From contig CALVWJ010000002.1 in NCBI GenBank assembly GCA_944366945.1, positions 125,269 to 189,268 of the forward strand: 64,000 nucleotides of DNA, in the 5' to 3' direction. Origin of the DNA: an uncultured Clostridia bacterium. Its GTDB lineage: Bacteria > Bacillota > Clostridia > Christensenellales > CAG-138. Positions within the stretch are counted from its first letter, which is position 1. Each line of letters starts with the position of its first letter. Below, in pieces: positions 26,748 to 35,360 of this stretch. The notes beneath the pieces were generated by a model that did not search any database, was not told the DNA's origin, and saw nothing but the letters and a program-made list of their open reading frames with translations. A program made the position numbers and the translations under genes.

Positions 26748-27081
26748 CAAACCACCGGTTGATTTTCTGCTGCGCGGGCACACCAAGCAACTTTGTTTTT
26801 TGCCTCTCTTCCAGCGCTTTATACTTCGCCTGCAAACAAAGGTTGGATCCTCTGCTGCATTTGGCGCATCCGGAGCCCTTCTTTTCATTCGTTCCAGTCT
26901 AAACAGCAACGACGTTTTTTGCAGGGACTGCTGCAGATTCCCTTTGCGACGTTAGCTTCCCGTGTTTTTCAAAATTTCCAGATTTTTGCGTACTGTTTTT
27001 GTCCTTGCGGCCTTTTCGCGAAACAGCCAATACCGGCTTTCTGCAAGGCAGCATGCTCCCAACAGAACCCCTCACACCGGC
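26748..27081. other. Intergenic region without recognisable gene
   Basis: No credible gene. It holds the inverted copy (26913-26930) of an 18-nt sequence also found at 19146-19163. The small minus-strand frames here have neither ribosome-binding sites nor protein-like composition. Confidence 0.45.
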
Positions 27082-27110
27082 TTGACAATGCGCTGCGCTT
27101 GGCATATGCT
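27082..27110 (+). promoter_or_regulatory. Candidate promoter of the MATE gene
   Basis: TTGACA, 17-nt spacer, TATGCT, about 90 bp upstream of the MATE start. Confidence 0.5.
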
Positions 27111-27201
27111 TATAGTGCTATAGTATCCTTATCATTGGCTATCCAAAAAGCAGGCATGCTTTCTTGGGCAGCCGCTTGTTTATGTTTAGGAGATGTGTAC
27201 G

Positions 27202-28584
27202 ATGGCAGAAAAGCGTTATGAAATGGATATGTGCTCCGGGCCGCTTTTGAGCAAAATCCTTGCGTTTACCCTCCCCCTTGTTCTTTCAAGCGTGTTGCAG
27301 CTGCTGTTTAACGCAGCGGATGTAGTGGTGGTAGGCCGCTTTGCCGGCAGTACTGCGCTTGCAGCGGTTGGCTCTACGGGCTCGTTAATCAATTTGATCG
27401 TAAACCTGTTTATGGGCCTTTCCGTGGGCGTAAGCGTTGTTGTCGCGCGGCATTACGGCGCGCAGCAATATGCGGATGTTAACACCGCCGTGCACACGGC
27501 GATGCTCATGAGCCTCATTGGCGGCGCCATGTCTGGAATTCTGGGATTCCTTCTGGCTTATCCGCTTCTTCAGCTCATGGGCTCCCCGGCCGACGTAATT
27601 GACCAGGTGGCGCTTTATGTCCGCATCTATTTCATCGGCATGCCGGCTTCCATGGTTTACAATTTCGGCAGCGCCATCCTGCGCGCCGTTGGTGATACCA
27701 GGCGCCCCCTCTATTACCTCAGCGTTGCAGGCGTGCTCAATGTACTCTTAAACCTGCTTTTTGTGATCCGCTTTTCCATGGACGTTGCAGGCGTAGCGGT
27801 CGCAACGGTTATTTCGCAATATGTTTCGGCAGCGCTTATCGTAATCTGCCTTATGCGCTCGGAAAGCTGCTACCGTTTTCATTGGGCCGAGCTGGCACTC
27901 CATAAGGACAAAGTCCTGCCCATTCTGCGCATTGGTGTTCCGGCTGGTTTGCAAAGTTCCATTTTCGCAATTTCCAATGTGGTAATCCAATCTTCCGTAA
28001 ACAGCTTTGGCTCCGTTGCCATGGCCGGAAGCGCAGCGGCAGCAAATATTGAAGGCTTTGTTTATGTTACGATGAACTCCGTGTCCCAAGCGTCGCTTTC
28101 TTTTGCAAGCCAGAATATCGGCGCGCGTCTCTATGATCGCGTAGGAAAGATATGCCGTACCTGCCTGCTGCTTGCGGCGTTCTTCGGAATACTTTTTGGA
28201 AATGCAGCCTATTTGTTGCACGATACATTGCTCGGCTTCTACTCTCCAGACCCTGCCGTAATCGCAGCCGGCGCAGAGCGGCTCTCCATTATCGGCGCTA
28301 CCTATTTTCTATGCGGCTTGATGGATACGCTTGCCTGCATGCTGCGTGCAATGGGCAAATCCCTCCTGCCAATGGTAGTAACCATCATCGGTGCCTGCGG
28401 GTTGCGCATTGTTTGGGTGTATACGGTGCTTCCGCTTGATCCTACATTCTTCACGCTGTTTTTATCCTATCCTATCACCTGGGGGATCACCGGAGCGGTG
28501 CATGCCGTGTGCTATTTCTTCACAAAGTGCCAGATGCTCCGGCGTGCCCGGGAAGAAGGCTCGCTTCATCCTGCCAGCGCCTAG
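27202..28584 (+). CDS. MATE family multidrug/toxin exporter
   Basis: A 460-residue integral membrane protein with 12 predicted membrane helices in two similar halves. Family features seen: PLVLSSVLQLLFNAADVVVVGRFAG near the N-terminus, VARHYGAQ, ILRAVGDTRRPL between the halves, and IGVPAGLQSSIFAISN at the start of the second half. It expels cationic compounds using a Na+ or H+ gradient; the substrate cannot be read from sequence. The ATG at 27202 is chosen because TAGGAG lies 9 nt upstream. Not clearly in an operon. Confidence 0.92.
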   Translation: MAEKRYEMDMCSGPLLSKILAFTLPLVLSSVLQLLFNAADVVVVGRFAGSTALAAVGSTGSLINLIVNLFMGLSVGVSVVVARHYGAQQYADVNTAVHTAMLMSLIGGAMSGILGFLLAYPLLQLMGSPADVIDQVALYVRIYFIGMPASMVYNFGSAILRAVGDTRRPLYYLSVAGVLNVLLNLLFVIRFSMDVAGVAVATVISQYVSAALIVICLMRSESCYRFHWAELALHKDKVLPILRIGVPAGLQSSIFAISNVVIQSSVNSFGSVAMAGSAAAANIEGFVYVTMNSVSQASLSFASQNIGARLYDRVGKICRTCLLLAAFFGILFGNAAYLLHDTLLGFYSPDPAVIAAGAERLSIIGATYFLCGLMDTLACMLRAMGKSLLPMVVTIIGACGLRIVWVYTVLPLDPTFFTLFLSYPITWGITGAVHAVCYFFTKCQMLRRAREEGSLHPASA

Positions 28585-28653
28585 CAGGGCCGAGCACGAT
28601 TAATCTTAGTGGTTTTTTAGCGTTACCCTGTGATAAGATGATGTGAGGGCGCA

Positions 28654-28908
28654 ATGCGCACGCAAGCTGGATTTGTAACCGTAGATGTACATGGAAAAAC
28701 GAAAGCACAAGCCAAAGTCGCGATTGAAGCGGCCTTACGGCGCTGCGATGCTTCCGTTTACCGTTTGCGCATAATCCATGGTTTTAACCGCGGTACCGAA
28801 TTGCGCACTATGCTGCATGCAGAATATGGTGGAGGCGATACGCGCATTCGGCAGGTCCTTGCAGGGGAGAATCCAGGAATCACAGAGCTCGTGCTCCGCG
28901 AGCTATAA
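28654..28908 (+). CDS. Stand-alone Smr (MutS2 C-terminal-like) domain protein
   Basis: An 84-residue protein consisting only of an Smr domain: DVHGKTKAQA (the DLHG-like motif, here DVHG), the central helix, and RIIHGFNRGTELR, matching the HGxGxGxLR motif although the glycines differ. Smr domains nick or cut DNA or RNA, and in MutS2 cleave at stalled ribosomes. GAGGG precedes the ATG. It lies 50 bp upstream of trkA on the same strand and could be its first operon partner. Confidence 0.82.
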   Translation: MRTQAGFVTVDVHGKTKAQAKVAIEAALRRCDASVYRLRIIHGFNRGTELRTMLHAEYGGGDTRIRQVLAGENPGITELVLREL

Positions 28909-28961
28909 CCCGGCCGATTGGCTACATAAGCAGGAGCTTTTAAAAGGAAAGCAGGATTTTT

Positions 28962-30332
28962 ATGAAAATCGTAATCGTAGGCGATGGAAAAGTCGGCTAC
29001 ACACTCACAAAACGCCTTTCCCAAGAAGGGCACGACATTGTAGTTATCGATAACAAACGCAGCGTTCTGCTGCAATCCCAGGAGTCTTTGGATGTTGCCG
29101 TCGTGGACGGCAACGGCGCAAGCGTAGAAGTTCAGCGGGAAGCAGGCGTTGGAGCGAGCGATCTTTTGATTGCAGCTACCTCAGGAGATGAAACCAATCT
29201 CCTCTGCTGCATGGTAGCGCGCAAACTCGGTTGCCGCCATACAATCGCGCGCGTGCGCAATCCGGAATATGACCAGCAAACGCGCTTCTTGAAGGACGAG
29301 CTTGGACTTTCGATGGTGGTGAACCCGGAAAAGGCAGCTGCGCTTGAAATTTTTCGTCTGCTCCAATATCCATCCTTTCTCAAGCGGGACTCCTTTGCGA
29401 AAGGAAGCGTAGAGCTTGTTGAACTCAAAATCAAAGAAAAAAACGTGCTTGCAGGCAGCCGGCTCGATCAGTTTCGGACGCTTGCAAATGTAAACGCGCT
29501 GGTCTGCGCCGTAGAGCGTGAAGGGACCGTGCTAATCCCCAAAGGCAACTTCACCTTGCAGGTCGGCGATAAGCTCACGATCGCAACCGATGCCGGAGAC
29601 CTCGTGCGCCTGGTTAAGAACCTCGGCGTCTATACGCCCAAAGCGCAGCACGTTATGATCGTGGGCGGAAGCCGCACGGCAAAGTACCTGGCGCAACGCC
29701 TTATCCGCAGCAAAGTAAAGCTCACAATTATCGAAAAAGAAGAAAGCCGCTGCCTTGAGCTTTCCGAAAGCCTGCCCGAAGCGACCATCGTCCATGGCAA
29801 TGGCACCGTGCAGGAGCTTTTGATCGAAGAGGGCATCCGCAGCATGGACGCAGTTGTTACGCTTACCGGCATGGATGAGGAAAACCTTATCGTTTCCATG
29901 TTCGCAAACTTCATCGGCGTGCCTAAATCCGTTACGAAAATCAACCGCACGGAATATAACAATGTTTATGAGAACAAAGGGATTGACAGCATCGTAAGCC
30001 CAAAGCTTCTAACCGCAAACGAAATCGTACGGTATGTACGCGCAATGGATGACACAACGGGCAGCTCAGCAGTCACCCTTTACCGCATTGTAGATGGGAA
30101 AGCTGAGGCTTTGGAGTTTTCCGTAAAACATGAAACCCCTTATACCGGCATCCCACTGCATCAGTTACGGCTTAATCCCGATATCCTTATTGCAAGCATC
30201 ATTCGTGCGCGCAAGGTTATCATCCCTTCGGGAAATGACGAGATTCGCAAAGGGGATTCCATCATTATTGTAACCACTGCAGACCACACTATCGCAGAGC
30301 TGCGCGATGTTTTCATCAAGGACGAAGCATGA
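28962..30332 (+). CDS. trkA: Trk potassium uptake regulatory subunit TrkA
   Basis: Cytoplasmic gating ring of the Trk K+ channel. The 456 residues comprise two RCK units, each with a Rossmann NAD-binding TrkA-N part (GDGKVG at 7-12 and GGSRTA at about 230) and a TrkA-C part, the usual double arrangement. AAAAGGAAAG precedes the ATG at 28962. It overlaps trkH by 4 nt (ATGA), so translation is coupled. Confidence 0.95.
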   Translation: MKIVIVGDGKVGYTLTKRLSQEGHDIVVIDNKRSVLLQSQESLDVAVVDGNGASVEVQREAGVGASDLLIAATSGDETNLLCCMVARKLGCRHTIARVRNPEYDQQTRFLKDELGLSMVVNPEKAAALEIFRLLQYPSFLKRDSFAKGSVELVELKIKEKNVLAGSRLDQFRTLANVNALVCAVEREGTVLIPKGNFTLQVGDKLTIATDAGDLVRLVKNLGVYTPKAQHVMIVGGSRTAKYLAQRLIRSKVKLTIIEKEESRCLELSESLPEATIVHGNGTVQELLIEEGIRSMDAVVTLTGMDEENLIVSMFANFIGVPKSVTKINRTEYNNVYENKGIDSIVSPKLLTANEIVRYVRAMDDTTGSSAVTLYRIVDGKAEALEFSVKHETPYTGIPLHQLRLNPDILIASIIRARKVIIPSGNDEIRKGDSIIIVTTADHTIAELRDVFIKDEA

Positions 30333-31828
30333 ACATCAGAGCCATTGGATTTTATATCGGCCATCTGCTGCGCATAGAAGGCGTGCTGCTTATCCCGGCA
30401 TTGCTCATTGCCCTGTTCCGCCAGGAACACGAGCCGCTCAAGGCGCTTGGAATCACCATCCTTATTTTGATCGTACTCAGCATGGCGCTGCTTTCTCTGG
30501 GCCAGCGAGGGCCGCTCTGGAAACGCCGGCGCGAAGCCGGCAAGGCGCGCCCAGTTGAAGGTATCCATGCGCGTGAAGGGTTCGTGATCACCGCGCTCGG
30601 TTGGATCTGCCTTTCGCTTTTCGGTGCACTCCCCTTTTATCTCAGCGGCATGATCCCGCGCTTCATTGACTGCTGGTTTGAGACCGTGTCCGGGTTTACC
30701 ACAACCGGCGCCACAATTTTAACCCAGATCGAAGGCCTTCCTTTGAGCCTTCTTTATTGGCGTTCCTTCACGCACTGGATCGGCGGCATGGGCGTTCTGG
30801 TGTTCCTGCTTGCGATCATCCCCATGTCCAAAGGCAATGGTGAAACGTTCCATCTGCTGCGCGCGGAAAGCCCCGGCCCTTCTGTTGGCAAGCTGACCCC
30901 TACCATGCGCCATACTGCGCGCCTGCTTTATGCGATCTATGTTGCGCTCACCTTGATGATGATCGGCTTCCTGCTGGCTGGAGGCATGCCGCTCTTCGAC
31001 AGCGTTACGCATGCGTTCGCCACGGCGGGCACGGGCGGATTTTCCATAAAAAATGCCAGCATTGCAGCCTATGACAGCCGTTATCTCCAAACCGTTGTAG
31101 CGGTTTTCATGGTGCTCTTTGGCGTAAACTTCAATGTGTTTTATCTGCTGATCTGCAAGCGGGCCTCCCAGGCGCTGCGCAGTGAAGAGCTGCGCGTATA
31201 CCTTGGGATTATCATCGCTTCCACGGTCATCATTGCGCTCAATATCCTGCCGCAATTTGAATCGTTGGGAGAAGCATTTCACCACAGCTTCTTCCAGGTG
31301 GCCTCCATTATGACCACAACCGGCTTTTCTACGGTGGACTTTAACCTTTGGCCGGAACTCTCCCGCATGATTCTCATTGCGCTCATCATCATCGGCGCAT
31401 GCGCAGGTTCAACGGGCGGCGGCATCAAAGTTGCGCGCCTCATCATCCTCTGCAAATCGCTCACAAGCGAGATGCGGCACATGCTGCGCCCGCGCACGGT
31501 AAAGGTTATCTGCATCGATGGCAAGCAGCTGGATAGCGATGTAATCCGCGGGGTTTTTGCATACTTAACTGCATTTATCGCCGTGTGCCTGTTCTCCATC
31601 CTGTGCGTTTCAATTGAGAATTACGACATGGAAACCACCGTCACCTCGGTGTTGACCTGCATTGGCAATGTAGGCCCTGGCCTAAGCGTGGTTGGGCCGA
31701 TGGGGAATTTCAGCCATTTCTCCGTTTTAAGCAAGCTTGTGCTTTCTGCGGACATGCTGATTGGCAGGCTGGAAATCTTCCCCTTTATCCTGCTTTTTGC
31801 GCCAACAACCTGGAAAAGCAGGACTTAA
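30329..31828 (+). CDS. trkH: Trk potassium uptake protein TrkH
   Basis: K+-translocating membrane subunit of the Trk system, 499 residues with four pore-loop repeats. Filter-like segments TTGATILTQ, GTGGFS, TTGFST and GNVGPGLS mark the four repeats. The 4-nt overlap with trkA shows coupled translation and supports a complete TrkAH complex. Confidence 0.95.
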   Translation: MNIRAIGFYIGHLLRIEGVLLIPALLIALFRQEHEPLKALGITILILIVLSMALLSLGQRGPLWKRRREAGKARPVEGIHAREGFVITALGWICLSLFGALPFYLSGMIPRFIDCWFETVSGFTTTGATILTQIEGLPLSLLYWRSFTHWIGGMGVLVFLLAIIPMSKGNGETFHLLRAESPGPSVGKLTPTMRHTARLLYAIYVALTLMMIGFLLAGGMPLFDSVTHAFATAGTGGFSIKNASIAAYDSRYLQTVVAVFMVLFGVNFNVFYLLICKRASQALRSEELRVYLGIIIASTVIIALNILPQFESLGEAFHHSFFQVASIMTTTGFSTVDFNLWPELSRMILIALIIIGACAGSTGGGIKVARLIILCKSLTSEMRHMLRPRTVKVICIDGKQLDSDVIRGVFAYLTAFIAVCLFSILCVSIENYDMETTVTSVLTCIGNVGPGLSVVGPMGNFSHFSVLSKLVLSADMLIGRLEIFPFILLFAPTTWKSRT

Positions 31829-31882
31829 TCCCACCAAATAGCAGGCGCATGGAATTTCAAGGGATTATTTGCGATCTTCGCA

Positions 31883-31911
31883 TTGACAGCCTCGCGGCTT
31901 TCTGTTAAAAT
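31883..31911 (+). promoter_or_regulatory. Promoter of the six-gene tRNA operon
   Basis: Consensus TTGACA, 17-nt spacer ending in TGT, TAAAAT. Located about 70 bp before the first tRNA; the strongest promoter match in the window. Confidence 0.85.
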
Positions 31912-31979
31912 ACATTACTGTCGGCAGAAACACTGCTGTTGGAGTGTTGAACCCGGCAAGCGCTTTTGCAAAGGGATGT

Positions 31980-32056
31980 GCGCCTGTAGCTCAGCAGGAT
32001 AGAGCAACGGCCTTCTAAGCCGTAGGTCCCGGGTTCGAATCCCTGCGGGCGCGCCA
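31980..32056 (+). tRNA. tRNA-Arg (anticodon TCT)
   Basis: A 77-nt cloverleaf: acceptor GCGCCTG/CGGGCGC, anticodon loop CTTCTAA (anticodon TCT), T arm GGGTTCGAATCCC, encoded CCA. First gene of the tRNA operon. Confidence 0.95.
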
Positions 32057-32060
32057 GTAT

Positions 32061-32138
32061 GGTGGGTGTAGTTCAGTTGGTTAGAACGCCAGATTGTGGC
32101 TCTGGAGGTCGTGGGTTCGACTCCCACCACTCACCCCA
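32061..32138 (+). tRNA. tRNA-His (anticodon GTG)
   Basis: A 78-nt cloverleaf with the extra G(-1) paired to C73 that identifies tRNA-His, anticodon loop TTGTGGC (anticodon GTG), T arm GTGGGTTCGACTCCCAC, encoded CCA. Confidence 0.95.
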
Positions 32139-32165
32139 TTGATTTTATGGTGTGCCGGGGTTTGT

Positions 32166-32240
32166 TGGGGTGTCGCCAAGCGGTAAGGCACGGGACTTTG
32201 ACTCCCGCATTCGTAGGTTCAAATCCTGCCACCCCAGCCA
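32166..32240 (+). tRNA. tRNA-Gln (anticodon TTG)
   Basis: A 75-nt cloverleaf: acceptor TGGGGTG/CACCCCA, anticodon loop CTTTGAC (anticodon TTG), T arm GGTTCAAATCC, encoded CCA. Confidence 0.95.
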
Positions 32241-32245
32241 GATCT

Positions 32246-32321
32246 GACCCGTTAGCTCAGTCGGTAGAGCACTTGACTTTTAATCAAGGTGTCCGGAGTT
32301 CGAATCTCCGACGGGTCACCA
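32246..32321 (+). tRNA. tRNA-Lys (anticodon TTT)
   Basis: A 76-nt cloverleaf: acceptor GACCCGT/ACGGGTC, anticodon loop CTTTTAA (anticodon TTT), T arm GGAGTTCGAATCTCC, encoded CCA. Confidence 0.95.
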
Positions 32322-32338
32322 TTTTTTCCGGCATGAAT

Positions 32339-32423
32339 GCGGGCGTGGCGGAATTGGCAGACGCGTCGGATTTAGGTTCCGGTGCCGCAAGGTGTATGAG
32401 TTCGAGTCTCTTCGCCCGCACCA
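32339..32423 (+). tRNA. tRNA-Leu (anticodon TAG)
   Basis: An 85-nt class II tRNA with a long variable arm (GTGCCGCAAGGTGT), acceptor GCGGGCG/CGCCCGC, anticodon loop TTTAGGT (anticodon TAG), encoded CCA. Confidence 0.94.
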
Positions 32424-32441
32424 ATCCCCAAATTTCGGCAT

Positions 32442-32515
32442 GCGGGTATAGTGTAATGGTAACACATTAGCCTTCCAAGCTGAGATAGAGGGTTCGAGTC
32501 CCTTTACCCGCTCCA
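32442..32515 (+). tRNA. tRNA-Gly (anticodon TCC)
   Basis: A 74-nt cloverleaf: acceptor GCGGGTA/TACCCGC, anticodon loop CTTCCAA (anticodon TCC), T arm AGGGTTCGAGTCCCT, encoded CCA. Last gene of the operon. Confidence 0.95.
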
Positions 32516-32522
32516 TCTTCAC

Positions 32523-32557
32523 CACCGCGGACGTTGCAACGTCCGCGGTGTTTTTTT
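32523..32557 (+). terminator. Terminator of the tRNA operon
   Basis: A 14-bp perfect palindromic stem (CACCGCGGACGTTG / CAACGTCCGCGGTG) followed by seven T. Confidence 0.92.
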
Positions 32558-32853
32558 GTAAAAGCCAGGGCACCACATCCCCCCCAATCACCCGTGCTGG
32601 TTTTCTCCAGCACGTTTTATCCCATTCAAGCAGCAACGTGTCACGGATTCTGTTTCCCCTTTTGTGTTGTGCCCTATAAGGCTGCTGATGGTCTAAGCAA
32701 AGCCATCTTGGGCCTAACACTTGCCCCGTTTTTGCGATTTGCCCGGGTTTTTGCCTTTTCCGCAGAGGCCCCCTCTTCCCTACCTGCACCACGCTCTGAT
32801 TTTAAGCGGGCGCATTCTTTCCAACCATGCTTGCAGCACGCCGAACACGCATC
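32558..32853. other. Intergenic region without recognisable gene
   Basis: About 300 bp between the tRNA terminator and the next promoter. Open frames exist on both strands, but none has a ribosome-binding site or recognisable protein; no RNA structure was seen. Confidence 0.5.
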
Positions 32854-32882
32854 TTGACTTGCGTAAAATGTAGAATTATAAT
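32854..32882 (+). promoter_or_regulatory. Promoter of the XRE/sigma-factor operon
   Basis: TTGACT, 17-nt spacer, TATAAT; about 70 bp of leader before the XRE start. Confidence 0.8.
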
Positions 32883-32954
32883 ATGCTTATTACATGCATA
32901 ATCTATCGTTTATTTTTGATTCTGCCATTTTAATTTTCATGAGGAAAACAGACC

Positions 32955-33302
32955 ATGCACACAAACATTGGGGTGCGGCTCAAAGAAATCCGCAAAAAGA
33001 ATAAGCTCAAACAAACGCAAATGGCAGAAATCGCGCATTGCAGCCTGCGCAATTATCAAAACATTGAATCGGGCAAAACACAGCCTGGCTATGGCATTTT
33101 ATATAACATCGTACACGGTTTGCCGCTGAATCCTCGCGATCTGTTTGCCTTAACGCTGCAGAATGACGCGCGAGCCGAAAAAACGCAAAAGCTCCTATTT
33201 CTATCAACGCAATTGAACGATTCTCAGCTCAACTTCTTATGCTCCGTTGGAGAGCTTCTGATCAAAATGGAACCAGCAACACAAAGCGAGGGGAGAACAT
33301 GA
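32955..33302 (+). CDS. XRE-family HTH regulator
   Basis: A 115-residue DNA-binding protein with one HTH_3 domain at about 5-62 (VRLKEIRKKNKLKQTQMAEIA, then NYQNIESGKTQPGY), followed by a ~50-residue helical tail. AGGAAAA lies upstream of the ATG. Its stop overlaps the start of the sigma-factor gene (ATGA), so the two are co-translated. It probably controls its own operon. Confidence 0.85.
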   Translation: MHTNIGVRLKEIRKKNKLKQTQMAEIAHCSLRNYQNIESGKTQPGYGILYNIVHGLPLNPRDLFALTLQNDARAEKTQKLLFLSTQLNDSQLNFLCSVGELLIKMEPATQSEGRT

Positions 33303-33847
33303 CAAGGATTCTTACAAAAGATGAAATCGCTGAAGTTTATCTTCGCCAACAGCGCTCACTTTTCATGATGGCATTAACGTATACGCATTCCATGTATGCA
33401 GCGGAAGAAATCGTTGGCGATACGATCGTCGCCCTATTGGAAGCGGAAGCAGAGTTCAAAAACGAAGGCGCTTGCGCAGTCTATATGCGGACGATTGTGC
33501 GCCATAAGGCAATCAGCATGTTTCGCAAGAAATACACGGTGGAACCGCAGGATGATGAAAGCATTGAGCGCGAGTTTATCGAACGCAACCAAATGGAGCG
33601 CCCTTACAATGAAGTCGAAATACAGTTGCTGATCCGCGAACTGTTGCAGGCTTATTCCAAGGAAATCCAGGAAGCTTTTATTGCCTACGTTCTGGACCAA
33701 GTGCCTGTTCAAGACTTAGCTGAGATGTATGGCCTCAGCTATGAAGCGCTTCGCAAGCAGTTTCAGCGGATCAAAGCGCGCATTGCAGAGAAGATCCCGG
33801 AAAAGGAAATGCGGGCATTTTTGTTTACACTGCTTTTGTATTTATGA
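33299..33847 (+). CDS. ECF-like RNA polymerase sigma factor
   Basis: A 182-residue sigma-70-family protein. A region-2-like part spans roughly 15-85 (LTYTHSMYAAEEIVGDTIVALLE, YMRTIVRHKAISMFRKK) and a region-4 HTH lies near the C-terminus (VQDLAEMYGLSYEALRKQFQRIKARI). The start at 33299 is chosen for the 4-nt overlap with the XRE gene and the GAGGGG site; a longer frame from 33239 lies inside the XRE gene. The gene is followed by a membrane protein that may be its anti-sigma factor. Confidence 0.82.
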   Translation: MTRILTKDEIAEVYLRQQRSLFMMALTYTHSMYAAEEIVGDTIVALLEAEAEFKNEGACAVYMRTIVRHKAISMFRKKYTVEPQDDESIEREFIERNQMERPYNEVEIQLLIRELLQAYSKEIQEAFIAYVLDQVPVQDLAEMYGLSYEALRKQFQRIKARIAEKIPEKEMRAFLFTLLLYL

Positions 33848-33882
33848 TGTTGGATAAAATATAGTAACAGGAGGGGGAACGT

Positions 33883-34749
33883 ATGCGTTGGGGGAAAATA
33901 AAGCGCAAACTGCAGCAAAAGCCGTACTTGCTGGACCCATACCGGGTAAGGAGCCGCCGGGACGCCAGGAAGATGCTGTACGAGCAGGGTTTGCCCTGCG
34001 CCGCGGAAGTGCTGGAAGCGGCGCGCATCCGGGCAGGAAAGAGCCCTAAAGAATGGGAATCCTTGATCGGGATGTCCCGGGAAAAGCTGGCTCGCAAATG
34101 CCGCGCCGCAATGCCCGTGCGCTTTGGCCATGTTGCGCTCGTTTCGCGGCGGGCCGTGCTGGGCCTTGGCGTCATCCTGTTGTTGGGGTTCTTCTTCGGT
34201 TTCACGTACCCTGGCCGCGCGCTTGCGAAGGCGGTGTATAATGCGGTTTCCGATTTGATTGAAAGCATGCTATACGTCAGTTCAGATGCCGATAACTCTG
34301 TGATACACACCGTTCCCGTAGTTACAGAAAACGTCAACGAAGAATATACATTCAACACATTGGAAGAACTTGTGGATTTTGTCGGTTATCCCGTATACCA
34401 TCTTGCAGGGAGAGAAGATGCTCTCACCAGCATTTTGCTTCGTAGAAAGACATATTCAGGTGAACGGATTTATCTTAACTATCAATTCGGTGATAGAAGA
34501 GTGGGGATCTATCAAGCGAATCTGGAATTTGGCTCGTCTAACGGATATTATATAGCAGTAGGAGACGATGAAGTCTGTCACATCGAATTGCCTTCCGGAA
34601 TTGTAGTAGATGGTCTACGTTCCCGCAAAGACAATTCCTTTATGGGAACAACAAATACCGGCGCATATGCGATTACTTATACTATCAATAACTGTGAAAA
34701 CATTGATGATATCGCATCCACTCTAAATTGTCTAGCTTTAACAGAATAG
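33883..34749 (+). CDS. Single-pass membrane protein, possible anti-sigma factor
   Basis: A 288-residue protein: a basic cytoplasmic N-terminus of ~85 residues with a helix resembling an anti-sigma binding segment, a membrane segment at about 92-112 (AVLGLGVILLLGFFFGF), and a ~170-residue extracellular domain whose pattern is reminiscent of DUF4367. GGAGGGGG precedes the ATG. It lies 35 bp after the sigma gene. Base composition falls sharply after about 34250: the N-terminal half is GC-rich, while the ectodomain is AT-rich, suggesting a spliced-in outer domain. The anti-sigma role is inferred from order only. Confidence 0.65.
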   Translation: MRWGKIKRKLQQKPYLLDPYRVRSRRDARKMLYEQGLPCAAEVLEAARIRAGKSPKEWESLIGMSREKLARKCRAAMPVRFGHVALVSRRAVLGLGVILLLGFFFGFTYPGRALAKAVYNAVSDLIESMLYVSSDADNSVIHTVPVVTENVNEEYTFNTLEELVDFVGYPVYHLAGREDALTSILLRRKTYSGERIYLNYQFGDRRVGIYQANLEFGSSNGYYIAVGDDEVCHIELPSGIVVDGLRSRKDNSFMGTTNTGAYAITYTINNCENIDDIASTLNCLALTE

Positions 34750-34771
34750 TTTCCAAAACTTTTTCAATTTA

Positions 34772-34808
34772 AAACGAAATGATGCGCGTTGTGCGCATCA
34801 TTTCGTTT
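34772..34808. terminator. Bidirectional terminator
   Basis: A 16-bp perfect stem AAACGAAATGATGCGC / GCGCATCATTTCGTTT with a 5-nt loop, with A-rich and T-rich flanks on both sides. It separates the convergent sigma operon and the secreted-protein gene. Confidence 0.85.
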
Positions 34809-34835
34809 CCCTTGTGGTGCATTTATTAAATAAAA

Positions 34836-35237
34836 TTATATCGTAAAATAATTGGGCCCAGATCCATAAGTCGTCGGAGTTGTAATGGACATCTGGATCT
34901 TATAATATCCACTCGTAAGCTGCTGGTTGATTTTTTTCTCAACATATAAGTTGGCTGCATATCCTGAGGTAATCGCAGAATCAATAAATTCCCAACTGCT
35001 TCCAACCTGCTTATAAAGCGTGAGTACGAACGTTTTATATTCGCCTTCTTCTCCATCGCATTCACCAGCTATATAATAGGCCTGCTCTACTGTATTATAT
35101 TTTAGCCATGAATTGCATCCCCCCGGCGCCCGCATTACAATCCTGCTTTCATCGCCCTCCGCAAGAGCGCTTACCGGGCACATGCTCATGAGGAGCATGC
35201 ACAGCGCCAACAGAACCAAAAACGTCTTTTTCCTCAT
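34836..35237 (-). CDS. Small secreted protein
   Basis: A 133-residue protein with a Sec signal peptide (MRKKTFLVLLALCMLLMSMCP, cleavage near ALA-EG at about 27). The mature ~105 residues are rich in Tyr, Ser and Thr and contain two cysteines (NGGC-like GGCNSW and GECDGEEG), which could form a disulfide. AAAGGAGG lies before the ATG. It resembles small Clostridia secreted proteins of unassigned function. It is AT-rich compared with the window. Confidence 0.7.
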   Translation of the reverse strand: MRKKTFLVLLALCMLLMSMCPVSALAEGDESRIVMRAPGGCNSWLKYNTVEQAYYIAGECDGEEGEYKTFVLTLYKQVGSSWEFIDSAITSGYAANLYVEKKINQQLTSGYYKIQMSITTPTTYGSGPNYFTI

Positions 35238-35360
35238 AAATCAAACCCTCCTTTTTTTCGCGCATTTCTGCGTCCAATGATTAAATCGCAATAAATACGC
35301 CAAAAAGGGACATAATTATACAAATTACGACATTTTTTGACATTTGAGACGCTCTAGGCT
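35238..35360. other. AT-rich upstream region
   Basis: Contains the probable promoter of the secreted-protein gene: a minus-strand TATAAT at about 35312, with no clear -35. No gene is seen. Confidence 0.4.

Noticed and set aside
31915..32792. Several open frames across the tRNA operon on both strands
   Set aside because: They translate tRNA sequence; such frames are a known source of false proteins.
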